A stretch of DNA of 64,000 nucleotides. It comes from Sycon ciliatum. Taxonomy: Eukaryota > Porifera > Calcarea > Leucosolenida > Sycettidae. This document shows positions 53,185-63,918 of this stretch, piece after piece. The notes under the pieces are model-generated. The model saw only the letters and a program-made list of their open reading frames with translations. It did not search any database and was not told where the DNA came from. The stretch covers positions 30,052,088 through 30,116,087 of the forward strand of contig NC_088645.1 of the NCBI RefSeq assembly GCF_964019385.1, written 5' to 3'. The position numbers and the translations under genes were made by a program. Numbering within the stretch: the stretch's first letter is position 1; each line of letters opens with the position of its first letter.

Positions 53185-53448
53185 AAGTTCATTTCAACAT
53201 CGAGGTGATTCCGCCGACGATAATCAACCGACCTCGCAACGATCGTGTATTCTTACTAGGCTTCGTTGGTGGTGAAGTAGAAATCATCCAGAGCTAGCAG
53301 ACGACAAGCAAGGCAGCTCTTGTCCTGTGGAGAAAGTCAAAGCGTTTGAGATGAGGCGCGACCAACTTTCAACCTTCCTTGAAATATTTCGGAAAGAGAT
53401 TTTTGCGTCCATAGACATCAGCGACGACGAGGACTTCATCTCTGCCTG
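53185..53448 (+). pseudogene. Unknown coding fragment, C-terminal
   Basis: Two adjoining frames read like one protein. VHFNIEVIPPTIINRPRNDR and VFLLGFVGGEVEIIQS run to a stop at about 53299. After a 1-nt shift, LADDKQGSSCPVEKVKAFEM, RRDQLSTFLEIFRKEIF and ASIDISDDEDFISA end at 53448. The second part is helical with an acidic end. An alternative is an AG acceptor at about 53299, making the second block a terminal exon. No family recognised. Confidence 0.35.
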
Positions 53449-53604
53449 AAAACTCTCAGTCCAACTGTCCTGGAACGTTACTCTAGTCTTCAGACTATCA
53501 TATTGTGGAATAAGTTTTGAATGGCTTAGCTTATGGAGTTGTCAGTAACAAGTGACAAGTCACTAGTCAAACTGCGACAATTACGATGACGCGGAGGAAG
53601 TAGG

Positions 53605-54369
53605 TGTGTGGTTATTGTGTGAGTGTATATGCAGGAGTCCGCGGTCACGAGGGGGAGTGATAAATGGAAGTTTCCGGAGGAGGAAGGAGGAAACTGTAGT
53701 TATCACCAACCCTCACCGCACCCAGCTCACGCCGCTACGGCGTGCGACCTGAGCTGGGCGCCCTGCCGTGCAGTATGGAACTGTCCTCAAGCCAGTCACG
53801 TATTTGGCAGCCCAGTGAGCTGTCTACCGGATCCCAGCGTTTAGAAGCGCCAAATGCGGCAGGCCCAGTCTCAGGCTGGTCGCGTAGGCGGCGGGCGACG
53901 GCAAGGCTGCATTCGCATTTGGATCACCGAAGTGATACAGGTGCTTCGACTGCACCCCGTGGCGCATCAGGGAGGCATCTGGGGCCCAGGCAGCCCGCCG
54001 TAAGCGCACCACCGTATAATTAAGGTATGCGCAGGTGGAGCAGCAGAGCAAGATGTGTGCCGGACACCCGGCGGTACCCACCATCATCCGGTCGACTTCA
54101 TGGTTGTGCGACTTTACACAGCCGGCACTCATTACTTGCTATTGCTTGCAGAAGGCCAGAATTTTGTTTTGTTTTCGCTCTTTCGCTTCCTCCAGGCACG
54201 GCTTCATGTTAGAGCAGTAAATAGCAGTCAGGAACTCATCTGAGTCAAGCTGGACTCAGCGTGTCAAGTTTGGCATAATACAAGAAGCGCGCTATCCCTA
54301 AACAGTTGTGTGGTTATTGTGTGAGTGTATATGCAGGAGTCCGCGGTCACGAGGGGGGGGGAGTGATAA
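53605..54369 (-). mobile_element. Third gypsy unit (deleted) and start of a fourth LTR
   Basis: 53605-53615 (TGTGTGGTTAT) is the leader end of the unit broken at 48596. The LTR piece starts at 53616, followed by the deletion junction (CTCACGCCGCTACGGCGTGC), the leader 53780-54317, and then the next LTR piece 54318-54369, cut by a MITE. The full deleted unit is 702 bp and has no coding capacity. Confidence 0.85.
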
Positions 54370-54371
54370 TA

Positions 54372-54712
54372 GGGAGGTTCTGCTATACGTGAAACGTAGA
54401 GAAATCACGTAGAGAGCAGGTGTCTGGGTTAGAGTCTACGGCTTCGCGTGTTTTGGCTCCAGATTTCTACGCAGAGATGGGGTTCTCTACGTTGTGGCAC
54501 ACGCAGAGAAAATGCGTACGGATTTGCTGGGTATCGATCAACTGCATGCAGAAAACTGCCAAATATGGAAGGGGAAATTCCCAGTACACATTCCACGTGA
54601 CTTCTCTAGGTGAAACGTAGAGCAGAACAGCATTTCTTTACGTTACGGAAACGCGAAGAAAGTTCGCGTGATTCTTTGCGTCGCGTTCCCAAAACGTAGA
54701 GCAGAACCTCCC
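54372..54712. mobile_element. GGGAGGTT MITE, copy 3
   Basis: Inverted ends GGGAGGTTCTGCT / AGCAGAACCTCCC, TA on the left; CA (degenerate) on the right. The interior is rich in ACGTAG motifs and nearly identical to 30590-30906. Inserted in the gypsy LTR piece. Confidence 0.82.
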
Positions 54713-55203
54713 CAGTTAAACTTTTATCTCCACGTAGATTATTTCCGTAGTTTTATCGATTTTGTTGGAAGATTTGATATGTGTGCGAACTAAACCCGAA
54801 TCCTGCCAGGCAAAATTCCACGTCACATCGCACGTGTAACTTAACCTCTAAAAATTACACGTTACGTGAGATTTGAACCACGTTTTGAGAAAAAAAGGCA
54901 AAAAACGTGCACTCTCTAGTTACACCAAAAAGCGCGAAACAAGACTCGATTTTTTACGCGGCTCTTTTAGAGCATGGTAATCATCATGTGCGTGTTTTGA
55001 AAATTTGAAATACCCACGGTGAAACATTCAAAAATGCAAACGTGCCTGTCGTCGATTGCAGCTGTGTGAATCCACACAGTCGCTTTTCTCGTATGTCACT
55101 CCCTGTAAAACGTGCAAGTGCCTGTCGTGTGAATGCCCCATTAGGGTTATACGCCATGGTTGGTTATTAAAACCCTGCAATCACCACTCCAAAGTGCTCA
55201 ATA
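54713..55203. other. No gene; ACGT-rich flank
   Basis: Contains scattered CACGT and ACGTG motifs like the MITEs on either side and may be a diverged relative, but no paired ends were found. Confidence 0.4.
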
Positions 55204-55642
55204 GGGAGGTTTCATTCCACGGAATTACGTAAGAAAATAACGTAGAAACTGCACGTAATTTTTAAACGTGAAATTCAGAGCTGTTGGGTTTCGCTCTACG
55301 TGATTTCTCCACGGCTGCTAAACATGCCTTGTTGCTTTGGAGACGTGTTGGCTGCATGCGCCCACCGCATGCACCACGAACCGAAACCGCGTTTTCCATC
55401 GTATTTTGCAAGTGATGTACGGTGTGTGTAGATCTACCTTGTGTTTCGCGCGGCTTGAACTTTGCCACGGACAAGTCCTGAAAATGCGAAAAATATTTCA
55501 AAAAGTCCTACGGAGGCCGTAACGTAGGAAACAGCTTTCCAACGGAAATCCGTAGAGAGTTTTACTTATGAAAGCGGCCCTCGCTCCCCGGCGTGGACGA
55601 CATACGGATTTTCATACGTAATTACGTAGAGCGAAACCTCCC
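55204..55642. mobile_element. GGGAGGTT MITE, copy 4
   Basis: Inverted ends GGGAGGTTTCATTC / GAGCGAAACCTCCC with TA on both sides (55202-55203, 55643-55644). The interior contains many TACGTA/ACGTAG motifs but no obvious similarity to the other copies beyond the ends. Confidence 0.78.
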
Positions 55643-55784
55643 TATTGGCTGCCCCAGCCATGTACGAGTTGAATCCAGCCATGTACGAGTTGAATAAAAC
55701 TAATGATAGGGAAACTCCCTATAAACCACAACACAACCGCTCACATAAATCTCGAAGTACTAGTACCCGATTTTTTTTATAGCA

Positions 55785-56345
55785 AACTACTAGCAACAGA
55801 CTTGGAGGCGAAATGTAATAGTGCATTGAGAATTATACTTATTCACAGATACCAGTGGAATTGAATCTACGATAGGCACCACGTGTTGTAAGAATGCTCA
55901 CTCCAATATGGATGAAAATCAATTATTCTTGCTGAGTGCAACGATATTATTGTATCAACAAAAGTATAGACTCCTAATGACAAACTAACGTACTCGGAGG
56001 CAAAATGTAACAGTGCACAGAGCATATACTTCTTCACAGATTTCAGGGGAATTACATCTACGATAGGCACTATGTGCTGTAAGAATGCTCTCTCCGATCA
56101 ATGGACAACCAACTGCGTTCTAGCTGAGTGCAGCGACATTAATCAACGAAAGTACAGGTTTGCGATTACTGATTAACAGACTTGGAGGCAAAATGCAATA
56201 ATGCACGACGAAAATACTCCTTCACAGATATCAATGGAAATGCATCTACTATAGGCACTATGTGTTGTACGAATGCTGACTCGAATAGTAATAAACCATC
56301 AACTTTGTTGAAGCTGAATGCAGCGACATTGACAATAAATCAAAG
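55785..56345. repeat. Three-copy tandem repeat, about 185-195 bp
   Basis: Units start near 55797, 55990 and 56178, each with CTTGGAGGC(G/A)AAATG or a close variant, then TTCACAGAT, CATCTAC(G/T)ATAGGCAC and GAATGCT. Identity is about 70-75 percent. Old duplication. Confidence 0.75.
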
Positions 56346-56851
56346 GCAACAAACCTGATGGACCACCAGGAGAGGTAAACCGTCATAATAGACAAACCTG
56401 AAATCGTGCATGCTTCAATTCAATCAATGCTAAGTTTCCTTATCAATATTTCCTACCAACATATCCTTAGGCCAAGATTAGCTTCATGCAAGTAGCATCA
56501 AAGTACAGAGAAGTACCAACACGAAATGAAATCAAGGCATCAGGTTACATCGTGTGAAATGCGTACTGATTATTACCTCTTACAGTCATGCATAATAATT
56601 GTGTATAGGTGTGTTGACATATGCATGCATGTGTATGCGTGGTGTAACACTACAGGAATGCTAACAATGGCCGGAACTGGTCGTCAGCTTTTTCCACTTG
56701 CTAAGGCTTGTAGAAAGTCTTCCCACTGTTCCGGCACTGCAAACAAAATGAACACAACACATTGCCCTTGTCTCAATGCAAGTTAGTATTGCTGTATTTT
56801 ATAAGATCCTGATGAACAACTCTTTTCAAGGGCAGCTCCACCAGCAGTACT
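56346..56851. other. No recognisable gene
   Basis: AT-rich, no motif. Confidence 0.4.
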
Positions 56852-56855
56852 TTAA

Positions 56856-58480
56856 CCCTTTCAGCCCTGACCGGAAAATCACCTCCCACTGGGCCAAAAA
56901 TGGCAATTTTTGAAAATGCATATTCTGGTCCAAAATTGATTGGAGATGTTGGGTATGGACATATGCACAGTGAATCCAAAGAAATTTTGCAGGATTTCAT
57001 TGTACGAGACTCGTAACACCATATTTAGATATGCGACTTTTGGCGATTTTTCCTCGAAATTCAATCAATTTAGGCAATTGACGACAAAGATCAGACAAGC
57101 AATGGCAAGCAGTGCTATAAATGGTCAGTGTTGACTTCAGAATGGAGAAATGTCATATAAACATGCTTGATATGATCCTGGTGTTCTACGGCAACCTAGA
57201 CTAGAGTACAGCAACTCGTTTTATACCGTGCTTGCATCATATGCAACTTCGCGATCCAGAATGGGTCTTTCTTTTTCTTGGGCGCCTCGTAAAGCTTGAA
57301 TCCTCCAGCAGCCCTACCTACTTCAAGACAAAACCATATGATGGACAGTGAGGATGCCGAGTAACTGGAGTAGCAACCACAGCAACTGCATCAGCTATAA
57401 TAGCAGCCGGTGCAGTGGCAGCGGTTGGCTCACTGTGCTCGGCGCATCCCAGGGTGATTCATCTCTGGCCACACGCGTACGTACGTACGCGCACGGCACA
57501 GGTAAAGTCATATTGATGGAGAATGCAATACTGCTCATTCTCTGATTTAGACACTCACTGCCAAGACAATCCAGCTATGAAAATAGTCTGAAGCATTCCC
57601 TAAACAGCCGAGTGCATACTGCGTACCGGTGTACGTACGCATGAAAATTCAAGAAACAATCGGCTGCGCAATTTCTGATAGTGGTTCAAAATTGCACAAT
57701 TGTTGACTATTCTGGATTATTCTGGATTCATATTAGATAGCAATCTCCATCCTGTAGGTGCCTGGCTCTGTACTCAACATACAATATTTACATGTATGCA
57801 CATCTCTATTGTGATCTGCATGCATGTCTGACCAGTACACTTGACTTCAAATTCAAATATTTTCAAAAATCTGACCTTCAAATTTGATCGCAGTTTAGTT
57901 GAGGAACTTCAGCAAACGGGCTCACGACAGACAGCTCCTGCTCAGAACACCATGCCTAGGTGTCAGAGACTTCAGCATCGCTTTCCAAATCTCTTTGGTC
58001 TCCAGCATCCCCTGCGTCCGAGTCAGCTGCGATCTTTTGAATAGCAGCAAATTCGTAATCCTCAGAAAACGACTCCGACACAATTTCGCTGTCTCCAGAA
58101 TCATCCTCAGAGTCATTACCGGCCTCACACTGCTTCACAGGACTCCTTCCATCGACACAGAGTAGTTGAGCTACTTACCTTGCCGAGAAACAGCAGGGCA
58201 AGATGACGAAAACGAACTTTGAGCAAAACAATTTATTTGAACGATATGCCAAAATACGCACTTCAAACTCGATGCTCGCGGCTGTTCTGCTGTGCAGACT
58301 GGCCACATACGCCGCGTACACGTCGATCAGGGCCTTCAGCCCACTGAGGAACAGTTCCAGGCCCCACTGATGTTGAGGCATCAGTACAAACGCGACGTAC
58401 ACTGAGGACGTATATATACGTCGTCAGTGGGGCAGGTGCACACGTCATGACGTATATATACGTCGACAGTGGTGAAAGGG
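56856..58480 (-). mobile_element. piggyBac-like element, deleted
   Basis: TTAA duplications lie at 56852-56855 and 58481-58484. Ends are CCCTTTCAGCCCTG and CAGTGGTGAAAGGG. CCCTTT ends at TTAA are diagnostic of the piggyBac superfamily. Near the right end two palindromes GACGTATATATACGTC (58405-58420 and 58449-58464) are each followed by GTCG/AxCAGTGG. No transposase catalytic region is seen. Confidence 0.85.
57956..58138 (-). pseudogene. Acidic N-terminal piece of a piggyBac-type transposase
   Basis: NDSEDDSGDSEIVSESFSED, followed by more Asp/Ser-rich sequence. PGBD/piggyBac transposases commonly start with such an acidic segment, and it lies in a compatible orientation within the element. 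Too short to confirm. Confidence 0.4.
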
Positions 58481-58484
58481 TTAA

Positions 58485-58884
58485 GGGACTGTGCTACTGT
58501 TCCAGTTTGCATGTTATTTTGTTTACTGTACTCCATTATGAATTTATGTTCAGTATCTAATGGCATAAATCCCGTCATAAACTTAAACTTTAGAGATATT
58601 CATATACTAGTAAACTGAAGAGCAGTATTTTCCAGTTATGCCAGGGTCGCCCGTAATTTTCGGGAAAATTCCGTCCTGATGCAAAAACAGCGGGTGGCTG
58701 GTCAGGAACGCGGGCGAAATATTATTTTTTTCGCATTTATTCTAACACCTGGTGCACTATGTTGAGTAGTGTAGGATGGATTGTTGCAAATAGCAGTCTT
58801 TCACTATGACGTAGAACACGCATGGGCAGTAGATCAACTGACCAACTTGTACCCCACACACAGACGTGAGATCTTACTTTTATA
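58485..58884. other. No recognisable gene
   Basis: Nothing identifiable. Confidence 0.4.
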
Positions 58885-60120
58885 TACCGTATTTTTCCGG
58901 TTGTAAGTCGACCTTTTACGACTTAAAATAGACGGAGAAAGGGTGGGGGTAGACTTATAACCGGGAACTATCTGTATCTTACAAAAAATGATCTGCACTG
59001 CATGCACAAGTGCACCATGTGTACACATTGTTGCCAGTTTATTGGCATTTTTTTTTAAAGGATTGGTACGTTATACCCTCCATTACCAACCACACAACAA
59101 GCCGACCTGTTTGGGAGCTATTATGCGTTGTATTACCAGGAGATAGGCAACAATTGCCGCATGCAGTAATGCAATATTCTGGTCCAATGCCAGAGCTAGT
59201 ATTGCAAGCACCGCTGTGCGTTAGTATGGCCAATGCCGACACTAACTGGGGCAACAATCGCCCGGCGAGAATTCAAACGTGTCAATACACGAGCATGAAG
59301 TAGGGATGCACTTGTGGGCGAATGTAGGCGCACTTGGCTCAATGCCGGCCTGACCCACGATCCCTACTGTTGAATTCAGATGTGTCAATACACGAGCATG
59401 CAGTAGGGATGCACTTGTGGGCGAACGTAGGCGCACTTGGCTCAATGCCGGCCTGACCCACGATCCCTACTGTTGAATTCAGATGTGTCAATACACGAGC
59501 ATGCAGTAGGGATGCACTTGTGGGCGAATGTAGGCGCACTTGGCTCAATGCCGGCCTGACCCACGATCCCTACTGTTCTCCCTTACGGGATGGCTTAAAT
59601 GATGCACTTGCGCGCTATTATAGGCGCACTTGGCTCAATGCCGGCCTGACTCACGATCCTTACTGTTCTCCCTTTCGGGATGGTTTCGAATGGAATGCTA
59701 GTGAGAGATGATGGGGTGGGTGGTGGTGATCAGAAACTGGCTGCGATTGTCAAACAATTTTACCGTCAGCACAGCAAAGCGAAGAGCAAGAAACAACAGC
59801 ATGGCGAATTGGAGTAATGCGCATGCTCCGCACAGTCCCGTGCGGAAACGCGGGAATTCGAAGTGCATGCATGTTATGCATGTACAAGTGTTGCTTATGG
59901 CAAGGATGTTGGTGTGTTGCTAACTCCACTGACCGTGCCATGCACGGAAACTTATAATTAAGTAATGTTGACATGTTGACATGATTTTTTGATGTGTTAG
60001 TAGCAGGAGGTGGTTTGTAGTGCTTCGTTGGGTGAACACTTTAAAACGCAGAATCGAGACCTCCGGATACGGGGGTCGACCTATAACCGGGGTCAACTTA
60101 CAACCGGTAAAAATACGGTA
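58885..60120. mobile_element. TIR element with TACCGTATTTTTCCGGTTGT ends
   Basis: Left end TACCGTATTTTTCCGGTTGT; right end is the near inverse (ACAACCGGTAAAAATACGGT then A). A second internal pair (AGTCGACC / GGTCGACC...) supports termini of about 30 bp. Flanks CTTTTATA / CTTAAATG could be a decayed 8-bp duplication, or TA the duplication. Contains a 103-bp repeat array but no transposase. Confidence 0.7.
59270..59690. repeat. 103-bp tandem repeat, about four units
   Basis: Units contain GTAGGGATGCACTTGTGGGC, GTAGGCGCACTTGGCTCAAT and GCCGGCCTGACCCACGATCC. The first three are nearly identical; the last is diverged. Located inside the TIR element. Confidence 0.9.
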
Positions 60121-60349
60121 CTTAAATGGACGCAGTTCTTCAGAAGTTTTTCCAAAAATTTCTAATTGGTACAAGTACGGGGGAAATAGAAACAAGTAAT
60201 GGGAAAGAGAGGAGGGGGGCAGTGGGTCATAAACAAATTTGCATAAGGAAGGATTTTGAAGGTTGCTCAATTGGGTGTCACAAACTGGTCTTCTCAGCAT
60301 CCTTCTGTGCAGATCATGAGTGGAGACATTATTACTTTCTGCGGCTCAT

Positions 60350-60362
60350 GGGTTCGAGCCCC
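60350..60362 (+). promoter_or_regulatory. Possible polymerase III B box
   Basis: GGGTTCGAGCCCC matches the tRNA B-box consensus exactly. A convincing A box 30-60 bp upstream is not evident, so a tRNA-derived SINE is only a possibility. Confidence 0.25.
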
Positions 60363-60754
60363 TCAGGAGCGACTTTTTCTTCTTCTTTTTCCATGTTTTT
60401 TTGGAATGACATACCACATTTCCGAATTGAAAGGAGGTTCTACAGCAGGAATTTGCCCAAATACCCCCTATAGCCTTTTCTCTTTCCTCCTGAGTAAGGG
60501 TGTGACTTGACACGCAATAAGCTGCAAAACAGCGACATTATTGTTATTTCACCATGCTCACAATGACTTTTATGCGAACACAAATTGGGGAAGCTATGGA
60601 AGATTGCAGCAGGTGATAGTTCTGAAATTTGTTGTACAAAGTAGGCCCTATGGACAAAATCACACAACATGTCCTTAAAATCTCATAATCTGATATTTTT
60701 CATAGCGGCATACGGTAAAAAAATTCACGGTTCACGTGAGGCTTGGCTGGACGC

Positions 60755-60952
60755 CTAGTTGTTCACATCCGCAAGAATGCCACCACCCTCAAGGATCAAG
60801 GCAGGAACACCACCACCCTCAAGGATCAAGGCAGGAACACCACCACCCTCTAGGATCAAGGCACAGATGCAGCTCATAAAGCGATAGGAGATAAGTAGAT
60901 CAGAGCGACCCACAATGTGGTCAAAGACAAAAATTCCATTCACTGCATCCAT
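60755..60952 (-). repeat. Three 30-bp in-frame repeats
   Basis: About 60776-60865 repeats CACCACCCTC(A/T)AGGATCAA / GGCAGGAACA. On the minus strand the frame keeps open and reads ALILEGGGVP three times, after MDAVNGIFVFDHIVG. The period is divisible by three, but no other sign of a gene exists. Confidence 0.6.
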
Positions 60953-61158
60953 GTTTCACTCGTGCCAGGCCACGAGTTCCCAATTAACTGTGGGCCGCAG
61001 CACGGGATGAGGCCCACGTAGATTGGCAAAATTTCCTTGTCAGTTTTGTGCGATTTTGTAGCACTCGATGACTATATTTGATTTAATTTATTTTAATCAT
61101 AACTCGTAACATTTTGTCCTTTGTTTTTATCCATGATTACTTTAACTCAACATCCGAG

Positions 61159-62132
61159 TTCAAATCTATTAGCTAGATGCACCTTATTATCTAATTATTT
61201 CACTTTTCTTACTAGTTCCTTCCCATCTTCGTACATTTTCTTTTTCAATTCCTCCATTGTTCGTAATCTTTCTGTTCCATATTCAATGAAAAATCCGTCA
61301 TTTATGAACGACCCGAAGACCACATTCTATGATTCATGATTCAGATGACCTAGACTAAAAAACATCACCGCGTCATTGGTTTTATCAAGAGTACATAACC
61401 CCCAGAGTGTGCAACGCCTGATCCAGCTCTGCATTGGGTCTTGGTCGATCGTAATTGGATCTTCTGATGTCATGCGTGCACTCCATACCAGCGCAAGGCC
61501 GGTCTCGAGGCAAGGCACCATTGTTTTTAATCCGAGAGTACCCGTGACTCCCCGGGTTCCGCTCAGACGCCTAGTGTACGGTATTATGACGCAAAGATCC
61601 GATTACGCTCGACCAAGACCCTATGCAGAGCTGGACCAGGTGTTGTTCAAATCTATTAGCTAGATGCACCTTATTATCTAATTATTTCACTTTTCTTACT
61701 AGTTCCTTCCCATCTTCGTACATTTTCTTTTTCAATTCCTCCATTGTTCGTAATCTTTCTGTTCCATATTCAATGAAAAATCCGTCATTTATGAACGACC
61801 CGAAGACCACATTCTATGATTCATGATTCAGATGACCTAGACTAAAAAACATCACCGCGTCATTGGTTTTATCAAGAGTACATAACCCCCAGAGTGTGCA
61901 ACGCCTGATCCAGCTCTGCATTGGGTCTTGGTCGATCGTAATTGGATCTTCTGATGTCATGCGTGCACTCCATACCAGCGCAAGGCCGGTCTCGAGGCAA
62001 GGCACCATTGTTTTTAATCCGAGAGTACCCGTGACTCCCCGGGTTCCGCTCAGACGCCTAGTGTACGGTATTATGACGCAAAGATCCGATTACGCTCGAC
62101 CAAGACCCTATGCAGAGCTGGACCAGGCGTTG
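61159..62132. repeat. Recent 487-bp tandem duplication
   Basis: 61159-61645 and 61646-62132 appear identical except for a few bases. The breakpoint cuts through a MITE, leaving a truncated copy in unit 1 and a complete one crossing the end of unit 2. Confidence 0.92.
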
Positions 62133-62158
62133 CACACTCTGGGGGTTATGTACTCTTG
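61873..62158. mobile_element. MITE with long TIRs, CAAGAGTACATAACCCCC ends
   Basis: 286-bp element with inverted repeats of about 75 bp (to GGTCGATCGTAATTGGATC and inverse). Flanked by GTTTTAT at 61866-61872 and 62159-62165, a 7-bp (perhaps 8-bp) duplication. A truncated copy is at about 61386-61645. Confidence 0.8.
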
Positions 62159-62484
62159 GTTTTATGCAACATGGATGCACACACACTCTGGTTTATACAC
62201 TCTTGCTGTTGCCTGTTGGGTTGTCAAATCGATACTAGTGCATGCTAACAGCATGACGGTGCATAGGAGTTTTCGTATCATTCTGCAAAGCAGATTATTA
62301 CAAGAGTTATCTGAAATGATAAGGGTACACAGTTCCCTTATCAGTTCAGATAACTTTTGTAATGGCCTCATCATCAACATAGTCCGGGAGCAAAGTTCAA
62401 AAAAGTTCTTCTAAATGGGACTTTGCTCGCACCTCTAAGAGGGGACACTTTGGAAGGTTCTGTGTGCGTGCGTGTGCACTGGCT

Positions 62485-62487
<3 letters not shown>

Positions 62488-62526
<39 letters not shown>

Positions 62527-62642
62527 TGTGCTTGAGTGCTGGCTCATATGTGTGTGGGTGTGTGTATGTGTGTGTGTGTGTGTGTGCATGTGTGTGTGCA
62601 TGTGTGCGTATGTGCATGCGCACCCTGGCTCGCGTGGGCACG

Positions 62643-62716
<74 letters not shown>

Positions 62717-62932
62717 TTCAAATAGCTGTATGGTGTAGACCAGGCTGAATAGTGACGGTCAATTCTTCAGCCTTGCAAGCTGTTGAATGGTGCAATCCCA
62801 GCACAAGTTGCTATGGCTTCTGCCGTAGCATTGCTATCATCGCCTCCGGCGATGGGCGTCAAAGGTCAAAGGTCAAAGGTGTGTGTGTGTGCATGCCCCC
62901 TCGGGAAGCGCTGTACATACTCTTGTGTGTGT

Positions 62933-62980
<48 letters not shown>
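62488..62980. repeat. Three (GT)n microsatellites
   Basis: GT runs at about 62488-62522, 62646-62714 and 62932-62980 with GCAT-containing interruptions. A triple CAAAGGT repeat lies at 62859-62880. Confidence 0.95.
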
Positions 62981-62985
<5 letters not shown>

Positions 62986-63918
62986 TGTGCGTGCCCCCTC
63001 TGGAAGCACTGTACATACGCAGTTTGAAGCCAGAGCTATGTCGACAAAAAAAGCATATCAAGGTGATGTGGCTGTTCAAGTCGCAAGCGGACTGATAACT
63101 TTATCACGTGTTCATTCTGGTACTGCAATCCCTTCATGTGTGGTTTGCCACAATTCTCCACCGCTTCATACGTTCTTGTGGTAGTGTGAACTTGAGCTGG
63201 GTAAGAATGTCCTTGCTGATTCTGCACCCCAAGTGTAAATTCTGGCTTCATTTTCTTTATCCCTCACTTTCTTTTTCTGTTTCTCTTTCTCTCTCTGTCC
63301 GTCCATCTGTTCATCTGTATTTCTGCCTGTATGTCTGTCTCTCTCTCTGTCTCTTTCTCCTTTGTCTGCCGGTATATATGAGCATACCCACTATCTCTAG
63401 ATAAATACCGGTACAATTACAAATAACCGACGTAGAGTGGCAAATGGGGTGCATTATTCCCTGCCCCGACTACTTCTGACGAAGCAGTCTGCAACCTTAT
63501 TACAGTATACATGGGAAACAAATGCTGCATGAACTGATCACATGTACTCTGTCATAAACTCATGGGTTTTCTTACCTCCAGTTGGAGTCATTAAGCATTC
63601 ATCTCTGTCATAGAAATATGTTTCCTACAGAACATATTGATCAAGTACACAGAAAATGACAAAACTGGAACTGAATAAAACTGGAAGAGACATACTCAAC
63701 AATAGCAGCAGAATAATGGCATGCGAGTAACACAATTATCTGAAAACTCCAATACATATATAGCACAATAATAATGACATGGAGTGAGATGGTGGTTAAG
63801 GCACACCTGGCGGTAAACACATTCAAGCCTACACAACGCTCTCTAAGCTGAAAACTTTTAAAAAGGTATGAGAGTATGGCGATATAGATGTGTACCTGCA
63901 GGCACGACAGAGGCTTTA
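62981..63918. other. No recognisable gene
   Basis: CT-rich tract about 63270-63365; otherwise only chance ORFs. Confidence 0.45.

Noticed and set aside
60773..60865. CRISPR-like spaced repeats
   Set aside because: Three contiguous 30-bp tandem units with no spacers, in a eukaryotic context.
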